Assembly: GCA_021324435.1 (NCBI GenBank)
Contig: JAJPIZ010000045.1
Coordinates: forward strand, 1-64,000
Direction: 5' to 3'
DNA length: 64,000 nt
DNA from: Anaerolineae bacterium
GTDB lineage: Bacteria > Chloroflexota > Anaerolineae > Anaerolineales > Villigracilaceae
Shown: one piece after another, positions 50,788 to 58,624 of the stretch
How positions within the stretch are numbered: position 1 is the first letter of the stretch
Layout: each line of letters begins with the position of its first letter
Notes under the pieces: model-generated
What the model was told of the DNA's origin: nothing
The model's database searches: none
Seen by the model: only the letters and a program-made list of their open reading frames with translations
Translations under genes and position numbers: made by a program

Positions 50788-52003
50788 TTTTTTTCACATT
50801 ACCATCCTCTACCTTCCACACTTCGGCCTTCTCCACAAACTCCGCGGGGAACATGTGCTCATCGGTGGCAGTGAACAACACCTGCTCGCTTTCGCCTGCA
50901 TATTTTAGTAGATCCGCGCGGCGCTGTAAATCGAGCTCGGCCATCACCTCATCCAGCAAAATCACCGGCCACTCGCCCGTGCGTTCCTTCATCCAATTTA
51001 CCTCGGCCAGTTTCAACGCGAGCAACGTCGTCCGCACCTGGCCGCGCGAACCGTAATCGCCCAGGTCAATGCCATTGGCGAGGAAGCGTAACTCGTCGCG
51101 GTGCGGACCGATGGTGGTCACGCCGCGCGCGATCTCCTCGGAGCGGATCTCTTTGAGCCGCGACAAAAAGCCCTTGCGGATGCCGTCCGTTTTCAGGGCG
51201 GAACGATCCGTGTCCGTCGTCAGCCTCATGCCGATCTGCCCGTTTGGAGTCGGAAGCGGATCATACGCAGGCTCATAGTTCAATCGCAAGACTTCTTTGC
51301 CGTGAGTCAATTCGCGATGGACGCGCGCCGCGAGACGTTCGATCTGCTGGACGGCTTCGATGCGCCACTGAATGATCTGCGCGCCGAGCCGAGCCAGCGT
51401 TTCGTCCCAGACCTCAAGCTGGTCGCCACCCTGAGCCTGTCGAAGGGCACCACTACTTTCGCTCAACGCCTTGAGCAATGCGTTGCGCTGACTGAGCGCC
51501 TGGTTGTAATCGCTCAGCACGCCTGCATACGCCGGGACGGCTTGCGCCAGCGCGAGATTCAAATAACGACGACGTTCCTCAGGGCCGTCTTCAATGATGG
51601 CCGACATCTGCGGCACAAAGATGACTGCGTTGAAGTGGCCGATGACCTCATTGATCTGTTTCTTCACGCCATCCAGCAAAACTTCTTTACGAAGTCGCTG
51701 ACCGTTGACGCCGGTTGGCTCAAGAATTAATCGCGCTTCAAGTTTGTGTTTCTTCTTGCCGCGTTCATATTCCGCGACAAGCCGCGCAACAGCCAAAGAA
51801 TTTTTCGCTTCAACAAAATTCACCAACTGACGGTCTGTGTTGGTTTGAAACGATGTGAACGAGGCCAGGAAATAAATGGCTTCGAGAATGCCGGTCTTGC
51901 CTTGCGCATTGCTTCCCACCAGCAAAACAACCCGCCGGGGTATGTCGAGGTCCAGGCGGGCAAAGTTGCGAAAGTTGGTGAGGGAGAGGTGTTTGATGTG
52001 CAT
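50783..52003 (-). CDS. recF: DNA replication and repair protein RecF
   Basis: 406 residues. Opens MHIKHLSLTNFRNFARLDLD, Walker A GSNAQGKTG (30-38), ABC-type signature region YGSRGQVRTTLLALKLAEV and Walker B WPVILLDEVMAELD. RecF loads RecA with RecO/RecR at gapped DNA. Residues about 183-193 (SSGALRQAQGG) come from a dispersed repeat inserted in frame in the coiled-coil arm. The gene is not next to dnaA/dnaN as in many bacteria. The C-terminal codons run into a palindromic repeat. Confidence 0.93.
   Translation of the reverse strand: MHIKHLSLTNFRNFARLDLDIPRRVVLLVGSNAQGKTGILEAIYFLASFTSFQTNTDRQLVNFVEAKNSLAVARLVAEYERGKKKHKLEARLILEPTGVNGQRLRKEVLLDGVKKQINEVIGHFNAVIFVPQMSAIIEDGPEERRRYLNLALAQAVPAYAGVLSDYNQALSQRNALLKALSESSGALRQAQGGDQLEVWDETLARLGAQIIQWRIEAVQQIERLAARVHRELTHGKEVLRLNYEPAYDPLPTPNGQIGMRLTTDTDRSALKTDGIRKGFLSRLKEIRSEEIARGVTTIGPHRDELRFLANGIDLGDYGSRGQVRTTLLALKLAEVNWMKERTGEWPVILLDEVMAELDLQRRADLLKYAGESEQVLFTATDEHMFPAEFVEKAEVWKVEDGNVKKT
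51429..51448. repeat. In-frame dispersed repeat inside recF
   Basis: ccctgagcctgtcgaagggc, an inverted-repeat core (cccttcgacaggctcaggg type) known from many genomes as the source of LRQAQG peptides. It lies in frame in recF, in the coiled-coil region between the two ATPase lobes. Confidence 0.75.
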
Positions 52004-52007
52004 GTTC

Positions 52008-52046
52008 TTCCCCTCCCCAAAAAGGGGGAGGGACTAGGGGTGAGGG
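52008..52046. repeat. CCCTCTCCC-type hairpin repeat upstream of recF
   Basis: cccctcccc / gggggaggg stem with an aaaaa loop, followed by ctaggggtgaggg. Same family as the repeats at 31.86 and 49.4 kb. It fills the 46-base gap between recF and the GNAT gene. Confidence 0.75.
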
Positions 52047-52049
52047 TCT

Positions 52050-52529
52050 TTACAAAAGCATTTCCAATTCAATCTCATCGCGCAACGGGATACCGTTCTC
52101 GCCAACCAGCGCGATGCTCGGCTTGATCTTGCGCGACTCGTTGACCGCGCCGCGGTGAATTGCGGAAATCTCAAAGCCGCGTTTTTGATAAAAGCCTAGC
52201 GCGCGCAGATTGTCATTGGTGGTGATCAGGAACAGACGTTTGCATCCTTTTGCCCGCGCTGCTTCAATGACCTTTTCGATCAAGGCTGTGCCGATGCCTT
52301 TATCTTCGCGCAGGCTGTCGAGCGAAACGATTTCACAGCCCTCGTCTGAGTGGGCCAGAGTGATCAGTCCTATGATCTCTCCGCCCTCCCAGGCAAGAAA
52401 TCCATCCAGCAGATCGGGATGATAGACAACGCCGTGAGCAACGACGAATTCATCCCCCCAGCGGTCCTTCCAGAACTTACGCACGCGCGGCAAATCCTCG
52501 CGCGCCAGGGGGCGGATATTGATCGTCAC
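52050..52529 (-). CDS. GNAT-family N-acetyltransferase
   Basis: 159 residues. IRPLAREDLPRVRKFWKDRWGDEFVV opening, acetyl-CoA loop LREDKGIGTALIEKV, and ITTNDNLRALGFYQKRGFEISAIHRGAV. A single-domain acetyltransferase, substrate unknown. Its ATG overlaps the def stop (ATGA), so it is translated with peptide deformylase and may act on a protein or metabolite linked to translation; this is only positional. Confidence 0.87.
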   Translation of the reverse strand: MTINIRPLAREDLPRVRKFWKDRWGDEFVVAHGVVYHPDLLDGFLAWEGGEIIGLITLAHSDEGCEIVSLDSLREDKGIGTALIEKVIEAARAKGCKRLFLITTNDNLRALGFYQKRGFEISAIHRGAVNESRKIKPSIALVGENGIPLRDEIELEMLL

Positions 52530-53050
52530 ACCATTTCTTCTTCCTCATCGGCCTGCGGCTTCCAAACTCTGACAGCGCGATCAGGATAGAGGACTCCATC
52601 CAGATGGTCAATCTCATGCTGGAAGATGCGCGCCAGCCAGCCCTCCGCCTTGACTTTGGTGGGCTGACCGCGGCGATTCAGACCTTTGACTTGTATTTTG
52701 GAGAAGCGTTCCACCTCTCCGACCAAAGCGGGGATGGAAAGACAACCTTCCACGCCCAGTTCCTTTTCTTCGGAGGTCTTCACGATCTCCGGGTTAATCA
52801 GCACATACAGTTTCTTCGGTCCTTCGACGATCTCGCCGTTCTCATCCTCCGTGTCTTCCCCGTATTCAACCACGATCAAACGTTCCGAAATTCCCACCTG
52901 CGGCGCGGCCAGGCCAACACCGGGAGCCTCGCGCATCGTTTCAATCATGTCATCAATTAGAGTTTGCAAGTCTTTGTTGAAGGTTTTAATCGGACGAGCT
53001 TTGCGTCTCAACACGGGATCAGGAAGGGTGATGATAGTTCTACGTGTCAT
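52526..53050 (-). CDS. def: Peptide deformylase
   Basis: 174 residues with all three motifs: GVGLAAPQVG (44-53), EGCLS (101-105) and HEIDH (145-149), supplying the metal ligands Cys103, His145 and His149 and the catalytic Glu146. It removes formyl from nascent chains. An acidic insertion (EDTEDENGEIVEGP, about 66-79) is present, as in several type 1B/2-like forms. GAGGAACC precedes the ATG. Confidence 0.95.
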   Translation of the reverse strand: MTRRTIITLPDPVLRRKARPIKTFNKDLQTLIDDMIETMREAPGVGLAAPQVGISERLIVVEYGEDTEDENGEIVEGPKKLYVLINPEIVKTSEEKELGVEGCLSIPALVGEVERFSKIQVKGLNRRGQPTKVKAEGWLARIFQHEIDHLDGVLYPDRAVRVWKPQADEEEEMV

Positions 53051-53076
53051 AGGTTCCTCGAAAATGTCCCCGCATT

Positions 53077-54771
53077 TTACCCGCTTTTCGTCTCGTTTTC
53101 GGGATGATCCAGTTCGCTTTCGATCTCCTGAATGTTTTCATGGTAACTGGCAAGCCAGTCCGCCATGCGTTCACGTTCCGCTGCGGCGCGTCCCTCCTCC
53201 TGTTTGTTTTTGCGCGCGATCCGCCGGTTATCAATATCCTGCTGAACCGCGGCGGGATTATAAACGTCCTCGAACGCCAGTTTGGAACCACCAACGGTGA
53301 TGTACACCGTTCCATAATTGAAGATGTGGCCGATGATGCCCAATCTCTCCGAGGCCGTGGCTAAAATATTTTCGAGCGGCGCGGCCTTCCGCTCCTCGGT
53401 TCCGAACGGCTTCTTATCTATATCAATGATCTGATCTTCCGTTACTAAAAATATGTCATTGCTCCAATCGAGATATTGATAAATTAATCTCCAGAGCGGA
53501 TAGAAAAATGCCAGGAACAAAAGCAGGAAGAGAATATCCACGTTTGTCATGCCGGAGCGAAACCACGCGTAGGCGCGCAGTCCCATACCGAGCACGAAGA
53601 ACAGACACACCAGCGCGGGGAGCCAGATGTTCTTGATCAGCACAAAGATGTGTTTGCGGTAAGTGATCGTATCTCCGGCCTCGAAGCGGACCCTAAAAAT
53701 CTTGGAATTCGCGAAAAGTTTTGCAACGAGGATGGCCCCTAAACCGGGTTTATAGAGACGCGGGACCGATACCTTCTCCGTTTGGGTGGCAGACTTGACC
53801 GCTATTTTTTCAGTGAGACCCAGTTTCTTTCGTATCGCATCGCGCATGGCCTCTTTCTCTTGCGCAGAAGCGACATGCTTACTGCGACTCCATTGCTCCT
53901 CCACCATGTGCGAGGCCTGATACGGATGAGCGACGTGGTTAAATGGAATCTTCCCTACAAATGTGCGCACCACAACATTTCCATAATCCAACATGCGCCC
54001 CACCAAATCGGTTTCAACTCCCACAGAAAGCACGGTGCTCAACGGCGCTTCCTGCCGGCTGTCGTAAATTCCCACCACCTTCTCCAGCCAGATCACGCGC
54101 TGGTTGGTCACAATATAATAATCATTGCCCCAGTCAATGCCGCGCCAGATTGCCCAAAGGACCATGAGAACAAAGAAGAGAATGCCGCCGCCGCTGGTGA
54201 TCCATGAATTGACCAAAACGCCCCACGCGGTCACTCCCATGGCGGCAATGCACAAAATAATGGGCAAGGCCAGCGCGTCGATCAACAAGGTGTAGTGTTT
54301 GCGCGCCAGAAAATAAATCACCTCGTCCGGCCTCAGCCACTTAAAACGAAGTTGTCTCGCCAGTCTGCGGCTGGCAATCGAAATTTCAAATCCTGCCCTC
54401 AAACGCGGGAAGCGTCTGATCAATTCATTGAATTCCTTGCGAGAGATGAAGAACAAAAATGTTTTTTCCGCCGCCCGTATGGTCGCCGAGCGCTTCCGAT
54501 TGATGAAGAGCGCCTCTTCGCCAAAATAATCACCGTTCACCAGCGAGGCCAGTTCCACGGTCTCGTTACGGCGCATCTGTGTGATGGTTACCTTGCCCTG
54601 ATAAATAATGTAAAAGCGATCCGCCGCCGAGCCTTCCTTGAATATCTCTTTTCCCTCCTCAAACACGACCTCCTCCAACTTTTCAGCAATGGGAACCAAC
54701 TCTTCATCCTTCAAGTCACGGAAGAGGTGAATTCGACGAAGGTAAGCAACGCGGGCGGGGGTTGAAATCAC
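53077..54771 (-). CDS. Membrane protein with cyclic-nucleotide-binding and bacterial PH domains
   Basis: 564 residues. N-terminal cNMP-binding domain (about 12-125: FRDLKDEELVPIAEKLEEVVFEEGKEIFKEG, YYIIYQGKV, GDYFGEEALF). Then two membrane blocks, each followed by a bPH2/YdbS-like domain: WGNDYYIVTNQRVIWLEKVVGIYDSRQEAPL, and LDWSNDIFLVTEDQIIDIDKKPFGTEERKAAPLENI. A charged tail ends it. It likely senses a ligand at the membrane; the family role is unknown. GTG start with a TAGAAT -10 box six bases upstream, so leaderless is likely. Confidence 0.82.
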   Translation of the reverse strand: MISTPARVAYLRRIHLFRDLKDEELVPIAEKLEEVVFEEGKEIFKEGSAADRFYIIYQGKVTITQMRRNETVELASLVNGDYFGEEALFINRKRSATIRAAEKTFLFFISRKEFNELIRRFPRLRAGFEISIASRRLARQLRFKWLRPDEVIYFLARKHYTLLIDALALPIILCIAAMGVTAWGVLVNSWITSGGGILFFVLMVLWAIWRGIDWGNDYYIVTNQRVIWLEKVVGIYDSRQEAPLSTVLSVGVETDLVGRMLDYGNVVVRTFVGKIPFNHVAHPYQASHMVEEQWSRSKHVASAQEKEAMRDAIRKKLGLTEKIAVKSATQTEKVSVPRLYKPGLGAILVAKLFANSKIFRVRFEAGDTITYRKHIFVLIKNIWLPALVCLFFVLGMGLRAYAWFRSGMTNVDILFLLLFLAFFYPLWRLIYQYLDWSNDIFLVTEDQIIDIDKKPFGTEERKAAPLENILATASERLGIIGHIFNYGTVYITVGGSKLAFEDVYNPAAVQQDIDNRRIARKNKQEEGRAAAERERMADWLASYHENIQEIESELDHPENETKSG

Positions 54772-54775
54772 GAGA

Positions 54776-55309
54776 TTATTCTACTGCTTCGCGCACGATG
54801 GCGCAACCATAGGCTGGAGTCTCTGTCAGTGGAGGAAAATGACCATTCAGCAGGGACTCCACCGCCTCGTCCAGAAAGAAGCGTGCCGGCTTCCGTTGAC
54901 GGAACGTGACATCATCCACTGCGCCGCGATAGCGCAGGATTCCGTCGCGGTCCATCACAAAGACGTGCGGTGTGGTCTGCGCCTCGAACAAATCCGCGAC
55001 GACGTGCTCCGCATCTCTCAGGACGATGGGCAGGCGCCGCGCTTTAGCGGCCTTTGCCAAACTTTGAATGGACTCGTTTCGATTCGCGGCGACCGACAGC
55101 AAAGCCACATCTTCGCGCCATCGCATGACCATCGCCATCAGCGCGTGATCGGCGCGCTCCGAATGCGGGCACTCGCACGACCAAAAATTGACGATGACGA
55201 TCTTGCCGCGATAATCGCTCAAATGATGAAGATTGCCATCGAGGTCGGGTAATTCAAAATCAGGTATGGGTTCATTGATTTGCACAATGAAATTATATCG
55301 TGACGCCAT
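54776..55309 (-). CDS. Redoxin/TlpA-like thiol protein with a C-x-C-P motif
   Basis: About 177 residues of the AhpC/TSA-redoxin fold: INEPIPDFELPDLDGNLHHLSDYRGKIVIVNFWSCECPHSE, ending with VFVMDRDGILRYRGAVDDVT. The site reads CECP (Cys45, Cys47) rather than the usual WCxxC, so a single-cysteine or non-classical redox chemistry is possible. No signal peptide, cytoplasmic. The start MASRYNF is preferred; more upstream codons are not like the family. The downstream cNMP gene begins four bases after its stop. Confidence 0.82.
   Translation of the reverse strand: MASRYNFIVQINEPIPDFELPDLDGNLHHLSDYRGKIVIVNFWSCECPHSERADHALMAMVMRWREDVALLSVAANRNESIQSLAKAAKARRLPIVLRDAEHVVADLFEAQTTPHVFVMDRDGILRYRGAVDDVTFRQRKPARFFLDEAVESLLNGHFPPLTETPAYGCAIVREAVE
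54778..54783 (-). promoter_or_regulatory. -10-like box for the cNMP/PH gene
   Basis: TAGAAT on the minus strand, six bases before the GTG start at 54771. It lies in the last codons of the upstream redoxin gene. Confidence 0.4.
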
Positions 55310-55311
55310 GA

Positions 55312-55317
55312 TAAAAT
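55312..55317 (+). promoter_or_regulatory. -10-like box for the flippase-like gene
   Basis: TAAAAT ending seven bases before the ATG at 55325, with no ribosome-binding site between. Located in the 15-base gap between divergent genes. Confidence 0.4.
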
Positions 55318-55324
55318 CTTCCTC

Positions 55325-56347
55325 ATGCTCAAAAAACAAAGCACTTTGAAAAAATGGCAGTTCTGGCTTGGTGTTTTGATCAGCGTCGTATTCATTTGGC
55401 TGGCCCTGCGCGGCCTGCGTTTGAATCAATTCTGGGACGTAGTTCGGCGCGCAAACTACTGGTGGCTTTTGCCCGGTATTGCTGTGTACTTTGTCGCCGT
55501 ATGGGCGCGGGCGTGGAGGTGGCATTACCTGCTCGGCCCAATCAAAAAGATTCCGACCAACTCCATGTTTCCGATCACGGCCATTGGCTACATGGGTAAC
55601 AATGTATACCCGGCGCGCGCCGGTGAAGTGCTGCGTGCCGTGGTCTTGAAGCGCAAAGAAGGCGTCTCGGTCTCCGCTTCACTGGCGACCATCATCATCG
55701 AACGAATCTTCGACGGCGTGGTGATGCTGGCCTTTATTTTTGTGAATCTTCCCGAACTTGCAAAATTGACTAACGGCTCCGGCTTTGTCGGCAACATTCA
55801 ACAAGTGGCCGTGATTGGCACGGGTGTGTTCACCGGCGCGCTGGTCATCTTTTTGGCGGCGGCCATGTTCCCGCAATGGACAATCAAGGTTGGTCAGTGG
55901 TTCATTGACCACTTGACGCCGGCGCGTTTTCGGCAGGGAACAAGCGAATTGATGCACAAATTCCTCGATGGGCTGGCCTCCCTGCGTTCACCGTTAAACA
56001 TATTGATGGTATTTGTTACTTCGGTTGTCATCTGGCTGTTGGAGACCGGCAAATATTGGTTTGTGATGCACGCCTTCAATTTCAACGTCTCGTTCTTCGC
56101 CTTGATGTTGATGAACGGCATCGTGAATCTGGCTACGTCCATTCCCTCTGCGCCGGGCTACATCGGCACGTTCGACGCGCCGGGCATCGCGGTGCTCACC
56201 GCGTACGGCGTGGATCAGGCCATTGCGGCTGGCTACACATTGACTCTGCACGTCGCCCTGTGGTTGCCCATCACCCTGCTGGGCGCGTATTTCCTGACGC
56301 GTGAAGGAATCCACTGGAGCGATTCGCTCCGCGAGGAAACCGCTTAA
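55325..56347 (+). CDS. Lysylphosphatidylglycerol synthase transmembrane-region / AglD-like flippase family
   Basis: 340 residues, about eight hydrophobic segments. Hallmarks of the UPF0104/LPG-synthase TM family: ARAWRWHYLLGPIKKIP, IGYMGNNVYPARAGEVLRAVVLKRKEGVSVSASLATIIIERIFDG and the later SIPSAPGYIGTFDAPG. Members are lipid transferases or flippase-like proteins. Followed by an FAD-dependent oxidoreductase in the same direction, separated by a palindromic repeat, suggesting a joint role in lipid or glycan modification. Confidence 0.85.
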   Translation: MLKKQSTLKKWQFWLGVLISVVFIWLALRGLRLNQFWDVVRRANYWWLLPGIAVYFVAVWARAWRWHYLLGPIKKIPTNSMFPITAIGYMGNNVYPARAGEVLRAVVLKRKEGVSVSASLATIIIERIFDGVVMLAFIFVNLPELAKLTNGSGFVGNIQQVAVIGTGVFTGALVIFLAAAMFPQWTIKVGQWFIDHLTPARFRQGTSELMHKFLDGLASLRSPLNILMVFVTSVVIWLLETGKYWFVMHAFNFNVSFFALMLMNGIVNLATSIPSAPGYIGTFDAPGIAVLTAYGVDQAIAAGYTLTLHVALWLPITLLGAYFLTREGIHWSDSLREETA

Positions 56348-56412
56348 ACACAAAGGACACGACGGACTCAAAGGAAGAAAACTTCGTGCCCTTTGTGTCC
56401 GTTGCGTTTAGA
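56344..56412. repeat. Interspersed palindromic repeat, family A, copy 6
   Basis: Left arm 56344-56374 (ttaaacacaaaggacacgac...) overlaps the stop codon of the flippase-like gene; right arm 56383-56412 (cttcgtgccctttgtgtccg...). Closest in sequence to copies 2 and 4. Confidence 0.8.
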
Positions 56413-56423
56413 ATGGGAGAATA

Positions 56424-57719
56424 ATGAAAATCGCGATCATCGGCGCGGGGTTTGGCGGCATGGCCGCCGCGTATGACCTGTGCAACGCCGGACATGATGT
56501 AGTCATATTTGAATCTGCCGATTCCGTTGGCGGGCTGGCCAGCGGTTTCAAAGAGCCGCATTGGGATTGGTCGGTGGAAAAGTTCTATCACCACTGGTTT
56601 CAATCCGACAAATCCATGCTGGGCCTGATTCACGAATTGGGCTGGGACGACAAAGTTCTCTTCCCGCGTCCGCTGACGGTCATGTATCACAATGGAAAGT
56701 TCTATCCATTCGACTCGATTCTCAAGGCGCTTCTTTTTCCAGGACTGGGATTCGGACTCAACAAAATCCGCTTTGGCTTCGTCGGACTCTTTCTCCGTTT
56801 AACCAACAACTGGAAAGTCCTCGAAAAGTATACCGCCCATGAATGGATGCAAAAATATGCCGGGCGCGAAGTCTATCAAAAGATGTGGGAGCCATTGCTG
56901 ATCGGCAAATTCGGTCCGTACTACAAACAGGTCAACATGGCGTGGATGTGGGCGCGTATCAAAGCGCGCACGACGCGTCTCGGCACGTTCGAGGGAGGCT
57001 TTCAAAAATTCGCGGATATGTTCGCGGGAAAACTCAGAGAGCAGGGAGTAGAGATCAGATTAGGAGCGAGCGTCAAGTCTATTAAACGGGGGCCGGAGAA
57101 AGGTCTTGTGATTGAGGCGGAAAAGAAAGAAACTTTCGACAAGGTGCTCGTCACCACATCGCCAAGCCTGATGGCAAAGTTATGCTCCGACCTTCCAGAA
57201 AATTATCTCAAAGGCTTGCTCGAATTGAAATCCATGGGCGCGGTGGTCATGGTGTTGTCGCTTACGCGGCAACTTTCGGAGCAGGGTTATTACTGGTTCA
57301 ATTTGCCGAAGGAGGCGGGCTATCCATTTTTGGCATTGGTGGAGCATACAAACTTCGTGCCGCCTGAACATTTCGGCGGCGATCACATCGTGTACGCGGG
57401 CGATTATCTGGAAGCAGGCCACGAATACTTTTCGGCGAGCGACGAGCAGTTGCTGGAACGATTCGCGCCCGCTTTCAAGAAATTCAATCCCGCTTTTGAA
57501 AGGGACTGGGTGAAAAAGGTTTGGGTATTCAAAACGAATTATGCCCAGCCCGTGCCGCTGGTGAATCATTCAAAGAACATTCCTGCGCTTCAAACGCCCA
57601 TCGAGGGATTGTATTTTGCTTCGATGAGTCAGGTCTATCCATGGGACCGCGGCACGAATTTTGCGGTAGAGATTGGCCGCCGCGCGGCGAGGATGATGTT
57701 AGCGGATGCGGCCCAGTGA
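56424..57719 (+). CDS. NAD(P)/FAD-dependent oxidoreductase (protoporphyrinogen oxidase-like)
   Basis: 431 residues. FAD-binding IIGAGFGGMAAAYDLCNAGHD (loop GAGFGG at 7-12) with VIFESADSVGGLASGF, middle region WDWSVEKFYHHWFQSDKSM, and C-terminal VYPWDRGTNFAVEIGRRAARMM closing the FAD site. This is the amine oxidase / protoporphyrinogen oxidase / UDP-galactopyranose mutase-like superfamily. Substrate not clear; the flippase-like gene upstream suggests an isoprenoid, lipid or sugar substrate. The last 21 bases overlap the convergent gene. Confidence 0.87.
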   Translation: MKIAIIGAGFGGMAAAYDLCNAGHDVVIFESADSVGGLASGFKEPHWDWSVEKFYHHWFQSDKSMLGLIHELGWDDKVLFPRPLTVMYHNGKFYPFDSILKALLFPGLGFGLNKIRFGFVGLFLRLTNNWKVLEKYTAHEWMQKYAGREVYQKMWEPLLIGKFGPYYKQVNMAWMWARIKARTTRLGTFEGGFQKFADMFAGKLREQGVEIRLGASVKSIKRGPEKGLVIEAEKKETFDKVLVTTSPSLMAKLCSDLPENYLKGLLELKSMGAVVMVLSLTRQLSEQGYYWFNLPKEAGYPFLALVEHTNFVPPEHFGGDHIVYAGDYLEAGHEYFSASDEQLLERFAPAFKKFNPAFERDWVKKVWVFKTNYAQPVPLVNHSKNIPALQTPIEGLYFASMSQVYPWDRGTNFAVEIGRRAARMMLADAAQ

Positions 57720-58070
57720 ACCAAATAGAAGTTGAAGGAGTTCGAGCAGGCCGACCAGCAAAATAATCAGGCCAATGATCAGCCGAAACTCGGCCAGCGC
57801 GTGGCCCAATCGTCCAAGCGAAGGACCGATGGAGGGAATGGATCGCAACGCGCTGACCGCAAGGACAAGCCCAGCCAGAATCAACAGAATGCCGTCCAGG
57901 CTGAGCAGTTCGAGGACGCCAAGCACAATGGCGACGACTCCGATCACAACATCGAATGCGCTCAACCAGCCCGCGAACTTCTCGAGCGATGGGCCGACTC
58001 CGGGGATTTTGCGGAGGGCCCCGCTGAGTAAAACCAGCCCCGCCAGAATGGAAACAACAATGGTCAGCAT
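57699..58070 (-). CDS. Membrane protein with internal duplication
   Basis: 123 residues, four hydrophobic helices in two repeats. Repeat 1 is ILAGLVLLSGALRKIPGVGP with a following LEVL end; repeat 2 is ILAGLVLAVSALRSIPSIGP. Each ends in a VLGVLELL or LVGLLELL helix. The repeats are clearly homologous. It converges with the oxidoreductase gene and overlaps its end by 21 bases. No named family recognised. The next lipoprotein gene upstream ends two bases away. Confidence 0.75.
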   Translation of the reverse strand: MLTIVVSILAGLVLLSGALRKIPGVGPSLEKFAGWLSAFDVVIGVVAIVLGVLELLSLDGILLILAGLVLAVSALRSIPSIGPSLGRLGHALAEFRLIIGLIILLVGLLELLQLLFGSLGRIR

Positions 58071-58072
58071 GT

Positions 58073-58603
58073 TTATTTGATGGCGGCCAGGATCAGTTGA
58101 GCAAGGGCTTTACATCCGTCTTCTCTCGGCACATCCCCGAAAGCAACCACGAAGGCGACATTCTCATTTACTTTCACCCATAACTGGCGGGCGTCCGCGC
58201 CGTTGTTGAAATAAGCCGCCTGTCCCAGGCCGCCTATGTCAGTGCTGTTATAGAGAGGCTGGGTGTTGTAAGCATCAAGATGCGTAAACACAACATAGCC
58301 GAAATGCGCTTCTCCATCTGAGTCGCTGGCGGCCTCATACCAACATCCGCTGGAACCTGTCGTGTCGTAATAATCAAAGCGTTCAGGCGGCTTGGATAAA
58401 CTGCGTCCCATGACTGCCTCGATGTCTTCTTGCGGGATGGCTTTGCAAACATCCATCTGGGTGAGGTCACCACCCAGCGTAATCGGCGCGATGGGAATAG
58501 TCGGTTGTTTTGGGGCGGAGACAGTGCTCGAGATTCCGCAAGCCAGCGGAACAATCAGAGCAATGAAGAGAAAGAGGGATTTCAGAACGCGATTCGCGGT
58601 CAT
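58073..58603 (-). CDS. Putative lipoprotein, DUF3558-like
   Basis: About 176 residues. Signal peptide with lipobox VPLAC, then MDVCKAIPQEDIEAVMGRSLSKPP and SGCWYEAASDSDG, a C..ip..dv..vlG...SGCxY pattern like DUF3558 lipoproteins, ending with EDGCKALAQLILAAIK. The ATG at 58603 has AAAGGA six bases upstream; the ATG two codons earlier would leave no spacing. Surface-exposed by prediction, function unknown. Next to another lipoprotein gene on the same strand. Confidence 0.72.
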   Translation of the reverse strand: MTANRVLKSLFLFIALIVPLACGISSTVSAPKQPTIPIAPITLGGDLTQMDVCKAIPQEDIEAVMGRSLSKPPERFDYYDTTGSSGCWYEAASDSDGEAHFGYVVFTHLDAYNTQPLYNSTDIGGLGQAAYFNNGADARQLWVKVNENVAFVVAFGDVPREDGCKALAQLILAAIK

Positions 58604-58624
58604 AGTCATTCCTTTATATTACGT

